Shown: one piece after another, positions 21,668 to 33,360 of the stretch
Position numbering within the stretch: position 1 is the stretch's first letter
Layout of the letters: every line of letters starts with the position of its first letter
NCBI GenBank assembly: GCA_030141605.1
Contig: JAQGDQ010001412.1
Span: forward strand, 1-42,128
DNA length: 42,128 nt
Direction of reading: 5' to 3'
From: Tubiluchus corallicola
Taxonomy: Eukaryota; Priapulida; Priapulimorpha; Priapulimorphida; Tubiluchidae
Made by a program: the position numbers and the translations under genes
The notes under the pieces: model-generated
Databases searched by the model: none
What the model saw: the letters and a program-made list of their open reading frames with translations, nothing else
Told to the model about the DNA's origin: nothing

Positions 21668-22576
21668 CTGTGTCGCATCGTACAAACTTTCACATTTTAC
21701 TGTACCACATCGTACAAACTTTCACATCTTACAGTACCACATCGTACAAACTTTCACATTTTACTGTACCATACATTGTGCGAAGTTTCACATCTTACTG
21801 TACTACATCGTACAAACTTTCACATTTTACTGTACCACACATCGTACAAACTTTCACATGTTACAGTACCACATCGTACAAACTTTCACATTTTACTGTA
21901 CCATACATTGTGCGAAGTTTCACATCTTACTGTACCACACATCGTACAAACGTTCACATTTTAAAATTTTACTGTACCACACAGTGCAAACTTTCACATT
22001 TTACTGTACCACACATCGTACAAACTTTCACATTTTACTGTACCCACAGTGCAAACTTTCACATTTTACTGTACCACACTGTGCAAACTTTCACATTTTA
22101 CTGTACCACACATCGTACAAAGTTTCACATTTTACTGTACCACACATCGTACAAACGTTCACATTTTAAAATTTTACTGTACCACACAGTGCAAAATTTC
22201 ACATTTGCTGTACCACACATCGTGCAAACTTTCACATTTTACTGTACCACACATCGTACAAACTTTCACATTTTACTGTACCACACATCGTACAAACTTT
22301 CACATTTTACTGTACCACACATCGTACAAACTTTCACATTTTACTGTACCACACATCGTACAAACTTTCACATTTTACTGTGCCACACATCGTACAAACT
22401 TTCACATTTTAACATTTTACTGTACCACACAGTGCAAAATTTCACATTTGCTGTACCACACAGTGCAAACTTTCACATTTTACTGTACCACACATCGTAC
22501 AAACTTTCACATTTTACTGTACCACACGTCGTACAAACTTTCACATTTTACTGTACCACACATCGTACAAACGTTT
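21668..22576 (+). repeat. Satellite array, ~33-bp unit, cut by the assembly gap
   Basis: About 28 copies of a unit built from cgtacaaactttcacatttt and actgtaccacacat. Units vary in length (29-38 bases). Some carry cagtgc or cattgtgcg in place of catcgtac, and a few have a doubled acattttaaaattttac. The array runs into the N gap, so its true length is unknown. Confidence 0.95.
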
Positions 22577-23071
22577 NNNNNNNNNNNNNNNNNNNNNNNN
22601 NNNNNNNNNNNNNNNNNNNNNNNNNNNNNNNNNNNNNNNNNNNNNNNNNNNNNNNNNNNNNNNNNNNNNNNNNNNNNNNNNNNNNNNNNNNNNNNNNNNN
22701 NNNNNNNNNNNNNNNNNNNNNNNNNNNNNNNNNNNNNNNNNNNNNNNNNNNNNNNNNNNNNNNNNNNNNNNNNNNNNNNNNNNNNNNNNNNNNNNNNNNN
22801 NNNNNNNNNNNNNNNNNNNNNNNNNNNNNNNNNNNNNNNNNNNNNNNNNNNNNNNNNNNNNNNNNNNNNNNNNNNNNNNNNNNNNNNNNNNNNNNNNNNN
22901 NNNNNNNNNNNNNNNNNNNNNNNNNNNNNNNNNNNNNNNNNNNNNNNNNNNNNNNNNNNNNNNNNNNNNNNNNNNNNNNNNNNNNNNNNNNNNNNNNNNN
23001 NNNNNNNNNNNNNNNNNNNNNNNNNNNNNNNNNNNNNNNNNNNNNNNNNNNNNNNNNNNNNNNNNNNNNNN
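22577..23071. other. Assembly gap (495 N)
   Basis: Unresolved sequence between two different satellites. The size may be an estimate. Confidence 1.
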
Positions 23072-25793
23072 ATGGGTTTTTGGGTGCACATACACCATTA
23101 ACTTGGACTCTTGGATGTACATACACCATTAACATGGGCTCTTGGGTGTACATACACCACTAACATGGGCTCTTGGGTGTATGTACACCATTAACATGGG
23201 CTCTTGGGTGTACATACACCATTAACATGGACTCTTGGGTGTACATACACCATTAACATGGGCTCCTCGGTGTACATACACCATTAACATGGGCTCCTCG
23301 GTGTACATAAACCATTAACATGGGCTCTTGGTGTACATACACCATTAACATAGGCTCTTGGGTGTACATACACCATTAACATGGGCTCTTGGATGTACAT
23401 GCACCATTAACATGGGCTCTTGGGTGTATATACACCATTAACATGGGCTTTGGGGTGTATGTACACCATTAACATGGGCTCTTGGGTATACATACACCAT
23501 TAACATGGGCTCTTGGGTATACATACACCATTAACATGGGGTCTTGGGTGTACATACACCACTAACATGGGCTCTTGGGTGTACATACACCATTAACATG
23601 GGCTCTTGGGTGTATATACACCATTAACATGGGCTTTCGGGTGTATGCACACCATTAACATGGGCTCTTGGGTGTACATACACCATTAACATGGACTCTT
23701 GGATGTACATACACCATTAACATGGGCTCTTGGGTGTACATACATCATTAACATGGGCTCTTGGGTGTACATACACCATTAACATGGGCTTTTGGGTGTA
23801 TGTACACCATTAACATGGGCTCTTGGATGTACATACACCATTAACATGGGCTCTTGGGTGTACATACACCATTAACATGGGCTCTTGGGTGTACATACAC
23901 CATTAACATGGGCTCTTGGGTGTACATACACCATTAACATGGGCTTTTGGGTGTATGTACACCATTAACAAGGGCTCTTAGATATACATACACCATTAAC
24001 ATGGGCTCTTGGGTGTATGTACACCATTAACATGGGCTCTTGGGTGTACATGCACCATTAACATGGGCTCTTGGGCATACATACACCATTAACATGGGCT
24101 CTTGGGTGTACATACACCATTAACAAGGGCTCTTGGGTATACATACACCATTAACATGGGCTCTTGGGTGTATGTACACCATTAACATGGGCTCTTGGGT
24201 GTACATGCACCATTAACATGGGCTCTTGGGCATACATACACCATTAACATGGGCTCTTGGGTGTACATACACCATTAACAAGGGCTCTTGGGTATACATA
24301 CACCATTAACATGGGCTCTTGGGTGTATGTACACCATTAACATGGGCTCTTGGGTGTACATGCACCATTAACATGGGCTCTTGGGCATACATACACCATT
24401 AACATGGGCTCTTGGGTGTACATACACCATTAACAAGGGCTCTTGGGTATACATACACCATTAACATGGGCTCTTGGGTGTATGTACACCATTAACATGG
24501 GCTCTTGGGTGTACATGCACCATTAACATGGGCTCTTGGGCATACATACACCATTAACATGGGCTCTTGGGTGTACATACACCATTAACAAGGGCTCTTG
24601 GGTATACATACACCATTAACATGGGCTCTTGGGTGTATGTACACCATTAACATGGGCTCTTGGGTGTACATGCACCATTAACATGGGCTCTTGGGCATAC
24701 ATACACCATTAACATGGGCTCTTGGGCATACATACACCATTAACAAGGGCTTTTGGGTGTATGTACACCATTAACATGCGCTCTTGGGTGTACATGCACC
24801 ATTAACATGGGCTCTTGGGCATACATACACCATTAACATGGGCTCTTGGGCATACATACACCATTAACAAGGACTCTTGGGTGTACATACACCAGTAACA
24901 TGGGCTCTTGGGTGTACATACACCATTAACATGGGCTCTTGGGTGTACATACACCATTAACATGGGTTCTTGGGTGTATGTACACCATTAACATGGGCTC
25001 TTGGGTGTACATACACCATTAACATGGGCTCTTGGGTGTACATACACCATTAACATGGGTTCTTGGGTGTGCGTACACCATTAACATGGGCTCTTGGGTG
25101 TACATACACCATTAACATGGGTTCTTGGGTGTACATACACCATTAACATGGGCTCTTGGGTGTGCATACACCATTAACATGAGCTCTTGGGTGTACATAC
25201 ACCATTAACATGGGCTCTTGGGCATACATACACCATTAACATGGGCTCTTGGGTGTACATGCACCATTAACATGGGCTCTTGGGCATACATACACCATTA
25301 ACAAGGACTCTTGGGTGTACATACACCATTAACATGGGCTCTTGGGTGTACATACACCATTAACTTGGGCTCTTGGGTGTACATACACCATTAATATGGG
25401 CTCTTGGGTGTACATACACCATTAACATGGGTTCTTGGGTGTACATGCAACATTAACATGGACTCTTGGGTGTACATACACCATTAACATAGACTCTTGG
25501 GTGTACATACACCATTAACATGGGTTTTTGGGTGCACATACACCATTAACTTGGACTCTTGGATGTACATACACCATTAACATGGGCTCTTGGGTGTACA
25601 TACACCACTAACATGGGCTCTTGGGTGTATGTACACCATTAACATGGGCTCTTGGGTGTACATACACCATTAACATGGGCTCTTGGGTGTACATACACCA
25701 TTAACATGGGCTTTTGGGTGTATGTACAGCATTAACATGGGCTCTTCGGTGTACATACACCATTAACAAGGACTCTTCGGTGTACATACACCA
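23072..25793 (+). repeat. Satellite array, 31-bp unit with a five-unit higher-order repeat
   Basis: About 88 copies of a 31-base unit (acatgggctcttgggtgtac then atacaccatta). Between about 23960 and 24740 a variant set (aacaaggg, gtatgtacacc, catgcacc, gggcatac) recurs every ~155 bases, that is, five units. The first ~120 bases after the gap, with rare variants (gggtttttgggtgcac, aacttggactcttggatg), recur at 25522-25640. Confidence 0.95.
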
Positions 25794-26378
25794 ATAATAT
25801 TCATCAATTAACCACATTAATGTTCAAAATCAAGAAAAAAATTACTAGGCAAATCCATCATTCAAAATAGTTTTCTGCCACCAGAAGTGAAAAGAAAGGT
25901 GAAAGTTTCGGAAGATAACAAAGTTATCTAAATTTCTACCTTACCTTTGACACGTGTAGTCCAGTAACTGTTTTATCAAATGTAGTGCATAGCATTACAG
26001 CAATTAAACACACTTTTTTGTTTAAAAATGTACAAAGCAACTATTTTGTTTCAAAATGATGTAAAAAGCAACTTTTTTGTTTCAAAATGTTGCACAAGGC
26101 AAGGTTTTGTTTCACTATGTTATACAAAGCTAAGATACATTAAAGACGAGCTAGTACAATAGTAGTTAAGACTAATAATCTATATATTTGCAGACAAAGG
26201 GTGTTTATTGATGCTAGGCAACTATACGTATCTTAAATCAATTATAGTTGTATGGCTTCTGGGCAGTATTGACTATCTTTGTTCACAATGGCTTCTATGC
26301 TGCTACATGTACAGCATTTTAATACACAACACAAATTTTGCATCATCATGGTGAGAAAAAAGAACTACCAACATGGTG
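25794..26378. other. Unique AT-rich sequence
   Basis: No gene is recognised. A short imperfect triplicate (caa...gcaa-cttttttgtttcaaaatg) lies around 26010-26130. Confidence 0.4.
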
Positions 26379-27025
26379 TAGGCTGGCCGTGAAGTTAGGC
26401 AATATTGAGTCCGGTCAGTAGATGGATAAGTGACTGCACGAAATAACTGCTTTGTGGTAGTTTCGTCTGTTCATGCCGTTTCTGTAATTAGGGCAACTAT
26501 GTTACAACCGATCATGGATGAACACCTTTGAGCGTCTCATGTGCTGGCTGTGAAGTTAGGCAATACTGAGTCTGGTCAATAGATGGATAAGTGACTGCAC
26601 GAAATGACTGCTTTGTGGTAGCTTCGTCTGTTCGTGCCATTTCTGTAATTAGGGCAACTATGTTGCAACCCCGATCATGGATAAACGCCTCTGAACGTCT
26701 CATGTGCTGGCTGTGAAGTTAGGCAATACTGAGTCTGGTCAATAGATGGATAAGTGACTGCATGAAATAACTGCTTTGTGGTAGCTTCGTCTGTTCGTGC
26801 CATTTCTGTAATTAGGGCAACTATGTTGTAACGGATCATGGATAAACACCTCTGAACGTCTCATGTGCTGGCTGTGAAGTTAGGCAATACTGAGTCTACT
26901 CAGTAGATGGATAAGCAACTGCACGAAATGACTGCTTTGTGGTAGCTTCGTCTGTTCGTGCCATTTCTGTAATTAGGGCAACTATGTTGCAACCGATCAT
27001 GGATAAACACCTCTGAACGTCTCAT
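26379..27025 (+). repeat. Four tandem ~161-bp units carrying a 5S rRNA-like core
   Basis: Units begin near 26379, 26541, 26705 and 26868. Each contains gtgaagttaggcaat...gtctggtcaatagatggat-aagtgactgc. This lines up with the 5S rRNA internal promoter and core (gaagctaagca...gcctggttagtacttggatgggagaccgcc): same order, same spacing, many substitutions. The rest of the unit (gctttgtggtagcttcgtct, aattagggcaactatgttg) is unknown. It is best read as a tandem array of a 5S-derived repeat, not functional 5S genes. Confidence 0.65.
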
Positions 27026-27122
27026 CTGATAATGATGACTAGATTCCAGTACTGCTACGACTATTTTACATTAAGCAGGCTCTGCTGTTATGAGTTACAC
27101 ATGTAAATTGCATGACTGTGAC

Positions 27123-27485
27123 TGTATTGAGTTGTATAATATATTGTGACTGGCACATATAGCAAATGGGGATTGAGTTGTATAATATGTTGTGACTGGC
27201 ACATATAGCAAATGGGGATTGAGTTGTATAATGTTGTGACTGGCACATATAGCAAATGGGGATTGAGTTGTATAATGTTGTGACTGGCACATATAGCAAA
27301 TGGGGATTGAGTTGTATAATGTTGTGACTGGCACATATAGCAAATGGGGATTGAGTTGTATAATGTTGTGACTGGCACATATAGCAAATGGGGATTGAGT
27401 TGCATAATATGTTGTGACTGGCACATATAGCAAATGGGGATTGAGTTGTATAATATGTCGTGACTGGCACATATAGCAAATTGGG
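27123..27485 (+). repeat. Tandem repeat, 44-51-bp unit, about 8 copies
   Basis: The unit is ttgtgactggcacatatagc, aaatggggattgagttgtat and aat, with some copies having an extra atatgt. It is homogeneous, so recently amplified. Confidence 0.95.
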
Positions 27486-28600
27486 TCTTAGATCATTAAA
27501 ATTAACATAGTTCTATTTTAATCAGTTTCGAGAGCTTCAAAAGATCATCAGCTTACTATGTCAATCAGTAGTGGCGAGCTTCAACATTCAAATTCCATAC
27601 AAACGAGTTTTTTTTAGTTTAATTTGAATTCGAATCGAAAATTATAGATACGAATAATTCAGCACTTCAGCCAAATACATTCTTTATTATTAAATGTTTG
27701 AAACATCATGCAATCAGCACAATTTAGCTGTGATTTCTGTGCACAATGTTTAAACAAGTTATGAGCGCTTTTACTGCATAACAAACTCAAGCAATATGCC
27801 CTACCTTTGTGAGACCGCTTTTTATTAGTGATTTGAAAATTTATTCGAAAATGTTTAAAAGTGAATTAGAATTCAATTTGGGTGCAAAATGTTAATTTCG
27901 GTTTTGATTCGAGTTCGATAGTCACAAATTCGATTCGTGTGCTATCTTCTTATAAAAAAATCTCCAACAATAATTGTGTAGCTTGCATCGTTTAATCTGA
28001 AAACAAATAAGATAATTTTATATAATTTTGCTCAATTTTACGGCGAAATCTAAACCAAATTGATCTAATTAACTTTAACAAACTTTTACGCAAATTATAA
28101 AATCTAATCTCTAGTCTTTTTAATAAACAAAGGTTCAAGATTTAAGAAATTAATAAATCAACTTACATGGTGATTTTCTATAAGTGTAATAATGATATTA
28201 TAACAACGAATCAATGAATGACGCTAAACAATCTGTCACTGCAGTGTGTGAATGCCTGAGTTACTCCAATCTACAGGTAAGTGTACAGGTAAAAGACTGG
28301 TCACATGACCTGTTTAAAAGGAAACCAATGTTTAACAGAAAAGAGGGGGCCAAACAAGTTGAAATCAGCAAAATTCGATTTCGCTTTTTGGTGGAGCACA
28401 CTGATCCCTATCCATCAGAACAATTTTTAAACTCGAAAGAATCTAAACACTTTCATTAAATGCAATTTTATTAAGAAAAGTTTATTTACAACTGAATTGT
28501 CAAATTTGTAGGCTCTTTTGCAAAAAACATCTGAAATAAAATGGGAATCTATCAGCTGAAAAACCAATATGTATCGTAATAAGAGAGATGCATTATTGTT
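27486..28600. other. Unique sequence with two repeat fragments and one orphan frame
   Basis: About 27680-27790 matches 30310-30425 (tttgaaac, gcaat, caatttagctg, tttctgtgca). The 27615-27945 stretch has many attcgaat-type motifs in both orientations, perhaps an old AT-rich transposon. An 81-codon plus frame (28214-28459) is not recognised and may be chance. Confidence 0.45.
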
Positions 28601-28604
28601 TCAC

Positions 28605-28662
28605 TGCAGATTGAACTATGAATTTATTTCACACATCAATGCTAAATACAATGTTGCAGAAA
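28605..28662 (-). mobile_element. LINE-type 3' tail fragment
   Basis: The reverse complement has acaatgttgtattt-like sequence, then tgatgtgtgaaataaattcatagttca. It matches the 3' end of the 2.26-kb element (12250-12298). Confidence 0.5.
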
Positions 28663-28800
28663 TGGCAAAGAAATTTATTCAACGATTGTTTATTGCAGCA
28701 GAACAAAAAGTATCATTTTTATAACACATTCAGAAACATAATAAGAAAAATTATGAATCAGCATCAGTGATACATGAATAATTATAGAAGCAATATAACA

Positions 28801-29082
28801 GACCCAGACTAGTTTGCATAAGACTAAAACCAAGACCAGTGTTCTAAGACCATTATCAGAGTGCATGAAACCAAGATTCGTTTGCATGAGACCAGGACCT
28901 ATATGCGTGACAACCATGTGTATAAGACAAGACCATCATAAAACCAGTAACTATGAGAGAGAGAACCATATCTCTTGTGCAAAAATTTTACTCTCTCTCG
29001 TAGATACTGGTTTTATGATGGTCTTGTCTTATACACATGGTTGTCTTGCACACAGTTCTTGGTCTTGATTACAATGTGGGTC
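28801..29082. repeat. Long palindrome with 55-bp near-perfect arms
   Basis: 28909-28963 and 28991-29045 are reverse complements with about two mismatches over 55 bases (gacaaccatgtgtataagac ... gagagag). A 27-base spacer separates them. Weaker complementarity continues outward (accaagaccag/ttggtcttg; gaccca/tgggtc), so the whole 28801-29082 may be a decayed foldback element. A transcript would form a long hairpin. Confidence 0.85.
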
Positions 29083-29639
29083 GCAAACAAATGTGGTCAC
29101 TATTTTAACGACAGTTTTGACATTAATTTTATTCAGCTTTGTTAAAATACGATTAACATTTAACTTAAATCAGGAAATTTGAAATTCCTTATTCCAATTT
29201 GGCAAATTAGGATCATTGGTGACTTATTAAGTCATAATGTAAAGAAACTGAATGTGGAGTTTATGCAAAAAATATTTTAAATGCGGTCATAATATATCTA
29301 AAACTGCTTCCCGGTAGCCATGATTGATTTTCCAGGCATACTGATATTCGATTGATTTTGTATTGACTTCAAATCTTCCTCATTGCGGCCTTAATGTTGG
29401 TCTTAATTATCTTGGTTTTCAGCATTACTCTGGGTAATTCTTTTACAATTATAGCAAACAGTATCGCAGATACAGCAGCAAGAAATATAATAATCGCAGA
29501 TACAGCAGCAAAAAATATAATAATCACAGGTACAGCAATAATATCTTGGAAAATTCCTCATAAAGCATTATACAAGAAAGGTGTACACTCATATCTCGGT
29601 TTGCCGAACCTCGCTTTTACATATATCCGGAAGAAACAT
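29083..29639. other. Unique sequence with a 36-bp triplicate
   Basis: Three diverged copies of a 36-base unit (atcgcagatacagcagcaa, gaaatataata) lie at about 29463-29545. No gene is recognised. Confidence 0.5.
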
Positions 29640-29820
29640 ATAAAATCTGGACCATTAAAAGTCCGGCATACTACGGACAAGGTTTGCGGTCTGACCGCTA
29701 GATGGCAGACCGTCACTTTGTTTACATCATTACGTCAGTGTAACCACGTGTATATATAATAATACAGAGCCATCTATGGGGAGTTATTTGAGTCAATTTT
29801 TGCTTCCTTTTGCATAGCAG
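29640..29820 (-). repeat. Interspersed repeat, inverted relative to 7571-7720
   Basis: The reverse complement shares gactcaaataactcc, tacacgtggttacactgacg and gtaaacaaagtgacgg with the 7571 copy, and extends further (cagaccgcaaaccttgtccg). Confidence 0.7.
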
Positions 29821-30309
29821 CGGCCCGTACTAGACGTTCTTGAGACAACTGGGCGATTGATTCTACCGTGTGTATTACCGTCCGGTAAATACGGACAATC
29901 TCCAAATTCGGACCGAAGTCTCCCGGAAACGATATCACAGATACAATAAGGAAAATTATAGAACAACTTCACATATACAAAAAGAAAACTTATGAAAAAA
30001 TATAAGAGGCACAGGAAAAAACCGTAGAAAAATACAGAGAGAGAATGTTGATGCAAAACGAAGTGATTAAAGTGCCGCATTTTCCCGTTCCAGCGCAAAT
30101 GGCAGTCCGTTCGATACCGTGTTGACGCCATCTTGCTTTGCATTTTGTTCAACTATGCTCTTTTTTCTTTTTGTTGTCTGAAATAATAACAAGTGCGCGA
30201 ATAAAAACAAATCTTTGTAGAGTTCAACAGTAGTGCATTATGCCCATTATGAACTACTTTAGGTGTTTAAATCAAAATCAATCTTTATACATATATATAA
30301 ATACATATT
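29821..30309. other. Unique sequence, nothing recognised
   Basis: A 119-codon minus frame at 29793-30152 has no recognisable domain. Confidence 0.35.
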
Positions 30310-30425
30310 TATCATTGGAAAGTTTGAAACAGCAACGCAATTAGCTCAATTTAGCTGCAGTTTCTGTGCAAAATTTTTAACAAACTAATAGTGGTTTTAC
30401 AGCAGAACGAAATCAAGCAAAATCC
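30310..30425 (+). repeat. Interspersed repeat fragment, partner near 27680-27790
   Basis: The two share the order tttgaaac...gcaat..agc..caatttagctg...tttctgtgca...aaca...tttta and caagcaa..cc. It is followed by the ATT microsatellite. Confidence 0.6.
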
Positions 30426-30526
30426 ATGATGATTATTATTATTATTATTATTATTATCATTATTATTATTATTATTATTATCATTATTTTTATCATTATT
30501 ATCACTATTATTATTATTATTATTAC

Positions 30527-30574
<48 letters not shown>

Positions 30575-30619
30575 CATTATTATCACTATTATTATTATTA
30601 TTATTATTATTATTATCAC

Positions 30620-30679
<60 letters not shown>

Positions 30680-30714
30680 GATTATTATTATTATTATCAC
30701 TATTATTATTATTT
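30426..30714. repeat. (ATT)n microsatellite
   Basis: About 290 bases of ATT with ATC and ACT interruptions. It gives poly-Ile frames on both strands. It may be the extended tail of the minus-strand SINE that begins near 31140. Confidence 0.97.
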
Positions 30715-30783
30715 ACCGTATTTTAAAATGAGTAAGGATACCAAAGACCATTCTGTTTTCCTTTAAAATATAATACTAACATT

Positions 30784-31140
30784 TATTTACCGACAAAAGT
30801 CGGCTTTTGGGTCAACAATCAACATTAGCTCAAAGAGCTATTATCGCCGACTGTAAATAACAACCAACAACTACATAAACTACTACTACATAACAACCTA
30901 CAACTACATAACAACCTACAACTACATAACAACCTACAACTACATAACAACCTACAACTACATAACAACCTACAACTACATAACAACCTACAACTACATA
31001 ACAACCTACAACTACATAACAATCTACAACTACATGACAACCTACAACAACATAACAAACTACAACTACATGACAACCTACAATTACATAACAATCTACA
31101 ACTACATGACAGGGACTATTAAACAGTAAGCTTTTACCCA
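30784..31140 (-). mobile_element. SINE body with internal 20-bp minisatellite, minus strand
   Basis: The end is the SINE 3' body (reverse complement of ctctttgagctaatgttgat and gacccaaaagccgac). A block of the body containing the ttatgtagttgtaggttg sequence, single-copy in the SINEs at 19239 and 21168, is amplified to about 12 copies (30865-31108). An inverted counterpart is at 40316-40850. Confidence 0.8.
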
Positions 31141-31249
31141 ATGCATTATTTTTAGATAAATTGTTGTAATCCAAGCACAGTGAGTAATGCATTATTATCA
31201 ATCCCGTGCATCATGCTCTAATATGCTTCATTAGAGCTACGAGCTTAAA

Positions 31250-31510
31250 GGATAGCCAGACGATTGCTTAGACTCAATCTCATTTTAATGCACTGTAACA
31301 AATATACATTTTCTTGCCCGTAAAAGTTGACAATTGTTTCTTATATTTGAGTGATCAGCTTAGAAAGTTAATTAACTGTAACCAAACACACGTCAGAAAC
31401 TAACTTCGGTAAGCACCTTCCCTGGCGCATCAAGCACATTTGCATAAGCGCTACCATACTGTTTAAATGCATGATGTCACAAAAAGGGCTCTACGTCATA
31501 TGACGTCGTA
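31250..31510 (-). repeat. Interspersed repeat R, copy 2
   Basis: Reverse complement of the 40055-40315 copy, including gttaattaactttctaagct and aaatgtgcttgatgcgcc. Part of the inverted composite block. Confidence 0.85.
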
Positions 31511-31945
31511 GTTTAGTCCAGTTTCAAATCAACATGATCTTTACACAAGATATTCAGTCGAAAACTATGTACTCCGTTTTCCAAAAACAAATATGATGAA
31601 ACAGTCGTCAAAATATAATGCTATTAAAATATCGTCATCAATCCCGCGTGAAATGAAAACTCTTAATCTTTATCAATTTAAAAAAGCGTCAAAGAATTAC
31701 CTACTACAACGGTATAATTAACTCACAATTTTACTCATCCTGATCTTAAGTTACTAACAAAACTTATTTTGTTCTAATGTATGCTATAACTGATGAAAAT
31801 GTAATGTTAATTGTCAATTGTTTCACTTATCTGGAGGAGGACTCGAAAGCTCAATGCTCCTTCCTCCTCCTCACAGTAACTCGTTTAGTTTATAATTTTT
31901 TTCATTGTAATAACAATGTGTATGTATGTTTAAGTTGCTGTGGAA
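31504..31945 (+). mobile_element. LINE 3' end fragment L, plus-strand copy
   Basis: The frame reads QFKKASKNYLLQRYN then a stop, like the C-terminus of a non-LTR reverse transcriptase. A 3' UTR with ggaggaggactcgaaagctc and ctcctcctcacagtaactcg follows. It leads straight into the 22-bp satellite, as its inverted partner at 39636-40045 also does, so the satellite may have grown from the element's tail. Confidence 0.65.
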
Positions 31946-32430
31946 CAAATTCATATATCACATCATATAAATTCATATATCACATCATATAAATTCAAAT
32001 ATCACATCATATAAATTCATATATCACATCATATAAATTCATATATCACATCATATAAATTCATATATCATGTCATATAAATTCATATATCACATCATAT
32101 AAATTCATATATCACATCATATAAATTCATATATCATATCATATAAATTCATATATCATATCATATAAATTCATATATCATATCATATAAATTCATATAT
32201 CACATCATATAAATTCATATATCATGTCATATAAATTCATATATCACATCATATAAATTCATATATCACATCATATAAATTCATATATCACATCATATAA
32301 ATTCATATATCACATCATATAAATTCATATATCATATCATATAAATTCATATATCATATCATATAAATTCATATATCACATCATATAAATTCATATATCA
32401 TATCATATAAATTCATATATCACATCATAT
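31946..32430 (+). repeat. 22-bp satellite, ~22 copies
   Basis: The unit is aaattcatatatcacatcat then at, with atcat/tgtcat variants. Same family as 38812-39635, in opposite orientation. Confidence 0.97.
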
Positions 32431-32439
32431 GAGCTTCAT

Positions 32440-32740
32440 TCATTACATCATTCCATTCTGTAGCACTAATGTTTTTTTATCACACGATTCACTTCAAATT
32501 TTCAGATTATTTCCATTACTTTTTTTCTTTCACTGTGTTGGGACAATCTAACAAGCCCTGCTTTTTGATTGCAAGCAACACATTTACATGTGTATATAGG
32601 TGAACAGTGTTTGAGGCTTTTCCTGTGCAGAAACAATAAAAGCTTATTTGTGTTATGTTCATTGTAGGTCCTTTCACTAGATATTGTATATGAAACCATT
32701 GTAAATGTGTAATGTGAAATAAATGACTTATGACAGGTTG
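32440..32740 (+). mobile_element. LINE-type 3' end fragment (partner of 3838-4130)
   Basis: Inverted copy of 3838-4130. It ends aatgtgaaataaatgact, with an AATAAA signal. Confidence 0.55.
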
Positions 32741-33108
32741 CTGCTGGTTTTTTTGCTCTCAAATGAACAATCTTATTTATTAATTGTTCATTGCAATGAA
32801 CAATTTATGTAATATTTCACTGCTTGCGCAGATTACATATCATCTGGTTTGGTATGTGTTCAGTAGTTTTAATGCTGTGTTTTGTACCTTAGTATTATAA
32901 CAAAATAGTCGTGCGATCTTGGCAGTTAATGTACCAATGCATTCGATCCAGTTAAGCCCGGAAACATGTTGGGGTATGTTAATAACTGATAGCTACGTGA
33001 CTTTTGCAGTGAGAGTTTCTGATAAGTTACTGATGTGTATTAGTCACTGTTAAACTGCATTATATTGGGCATTTCTCTGATGTAATACTTGACTTGTGTC
33101 TTTTTCAG
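32741..33108. other. Intron-like sequence upstream of a channel exon
   Basis: AT-rich sequence with no other exon found. The end (gacttgtgtctttttcag) is a strong polypyrimidine tract and acceptor. Confidence 0.5.
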
Positions 33109-33190
33109 AATTCAGTCCAACTATGTGAGCATTCGTGTGTTTTATACCAGCACAGTGCACAGGGAAATCTCTCAGAATGAAGCGTATACA
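33109..33190 (+). CDS. DEG/ENaC channel, pre-TM2 exon, plus strand
   Basis: The exon is 82 bases, entering in phase 2 (its first A completes a codon) and leaving in phase 0. The acceptor is gtctttttcag (33107-33108) and the donor is GTAAGT (33191). It reads IQSNYVSIRVFYTSTVHREI then SQNEAYT. This is the family's last extracellular strand 'N-x-[VL]-x-[IL]-x-[VI]-[FY]-[YF] ... I-x-Q-x-x-A-Y' leading into TM2. It joins in phase to 34392-34574. The strand is opposite to the channel exons at 1.4-21 kb. Its upstream partner must end in phase 2; none was found between 21 and 33 kb. Confidence 0.88.
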
Positions 33191-33255
33191 GTAAGTGAAG
33201 TTCAACTTGCAATGCACATAGAATGAAGTTTTATTGAGGTGTTGCTTCTGTCGAT

Positions 33256-33330
33256 TATATGTGTGCTTGCAAACCAAAACCATTCATAAGTCGGCCTAGT
33301 TAATACTACGTTATGATGCCTCAAAGCAGA
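33256..33330 (+). repeat. Interspersed repeat G, partial copy
   Basis: gcaaaccaaaaccattcata, agtcggcctagttaatacta and on, as at 33929-33998 and 6290-6372. Together with the 33929 copy it directly brackets the inverted-repeat element at 33361-33922. Confidence 0.7.
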
Positions 33331-33360
33331 AAGACCGCACGGGAACCTATTTTGTTGCTG

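Noticed and set aside
21588-23163. Frames of up to 497 codons through the satellites and the gap
   Set aside because: Translations of 33-bp and 31-bp satellites plus N; no codon bias, no domain.
21668-25793. CRISPR-like arrays
   Set aside because: Direct tandem repeats without unique spacers, in a eukaryotic genome.
28214-28459. 81-codon plus frame with CECLSYSNLQ, considered as the Cys-rich channel exon before TM2
   Set aside because: The plausible donors leave phase 0, but the exon at 33109 needs phase 2; the C-x-C...C pattern is incomplete.
30426-30714. Poly-isoleucine membrane protein
   Set aside because: Translation of an ATT microsatellite.
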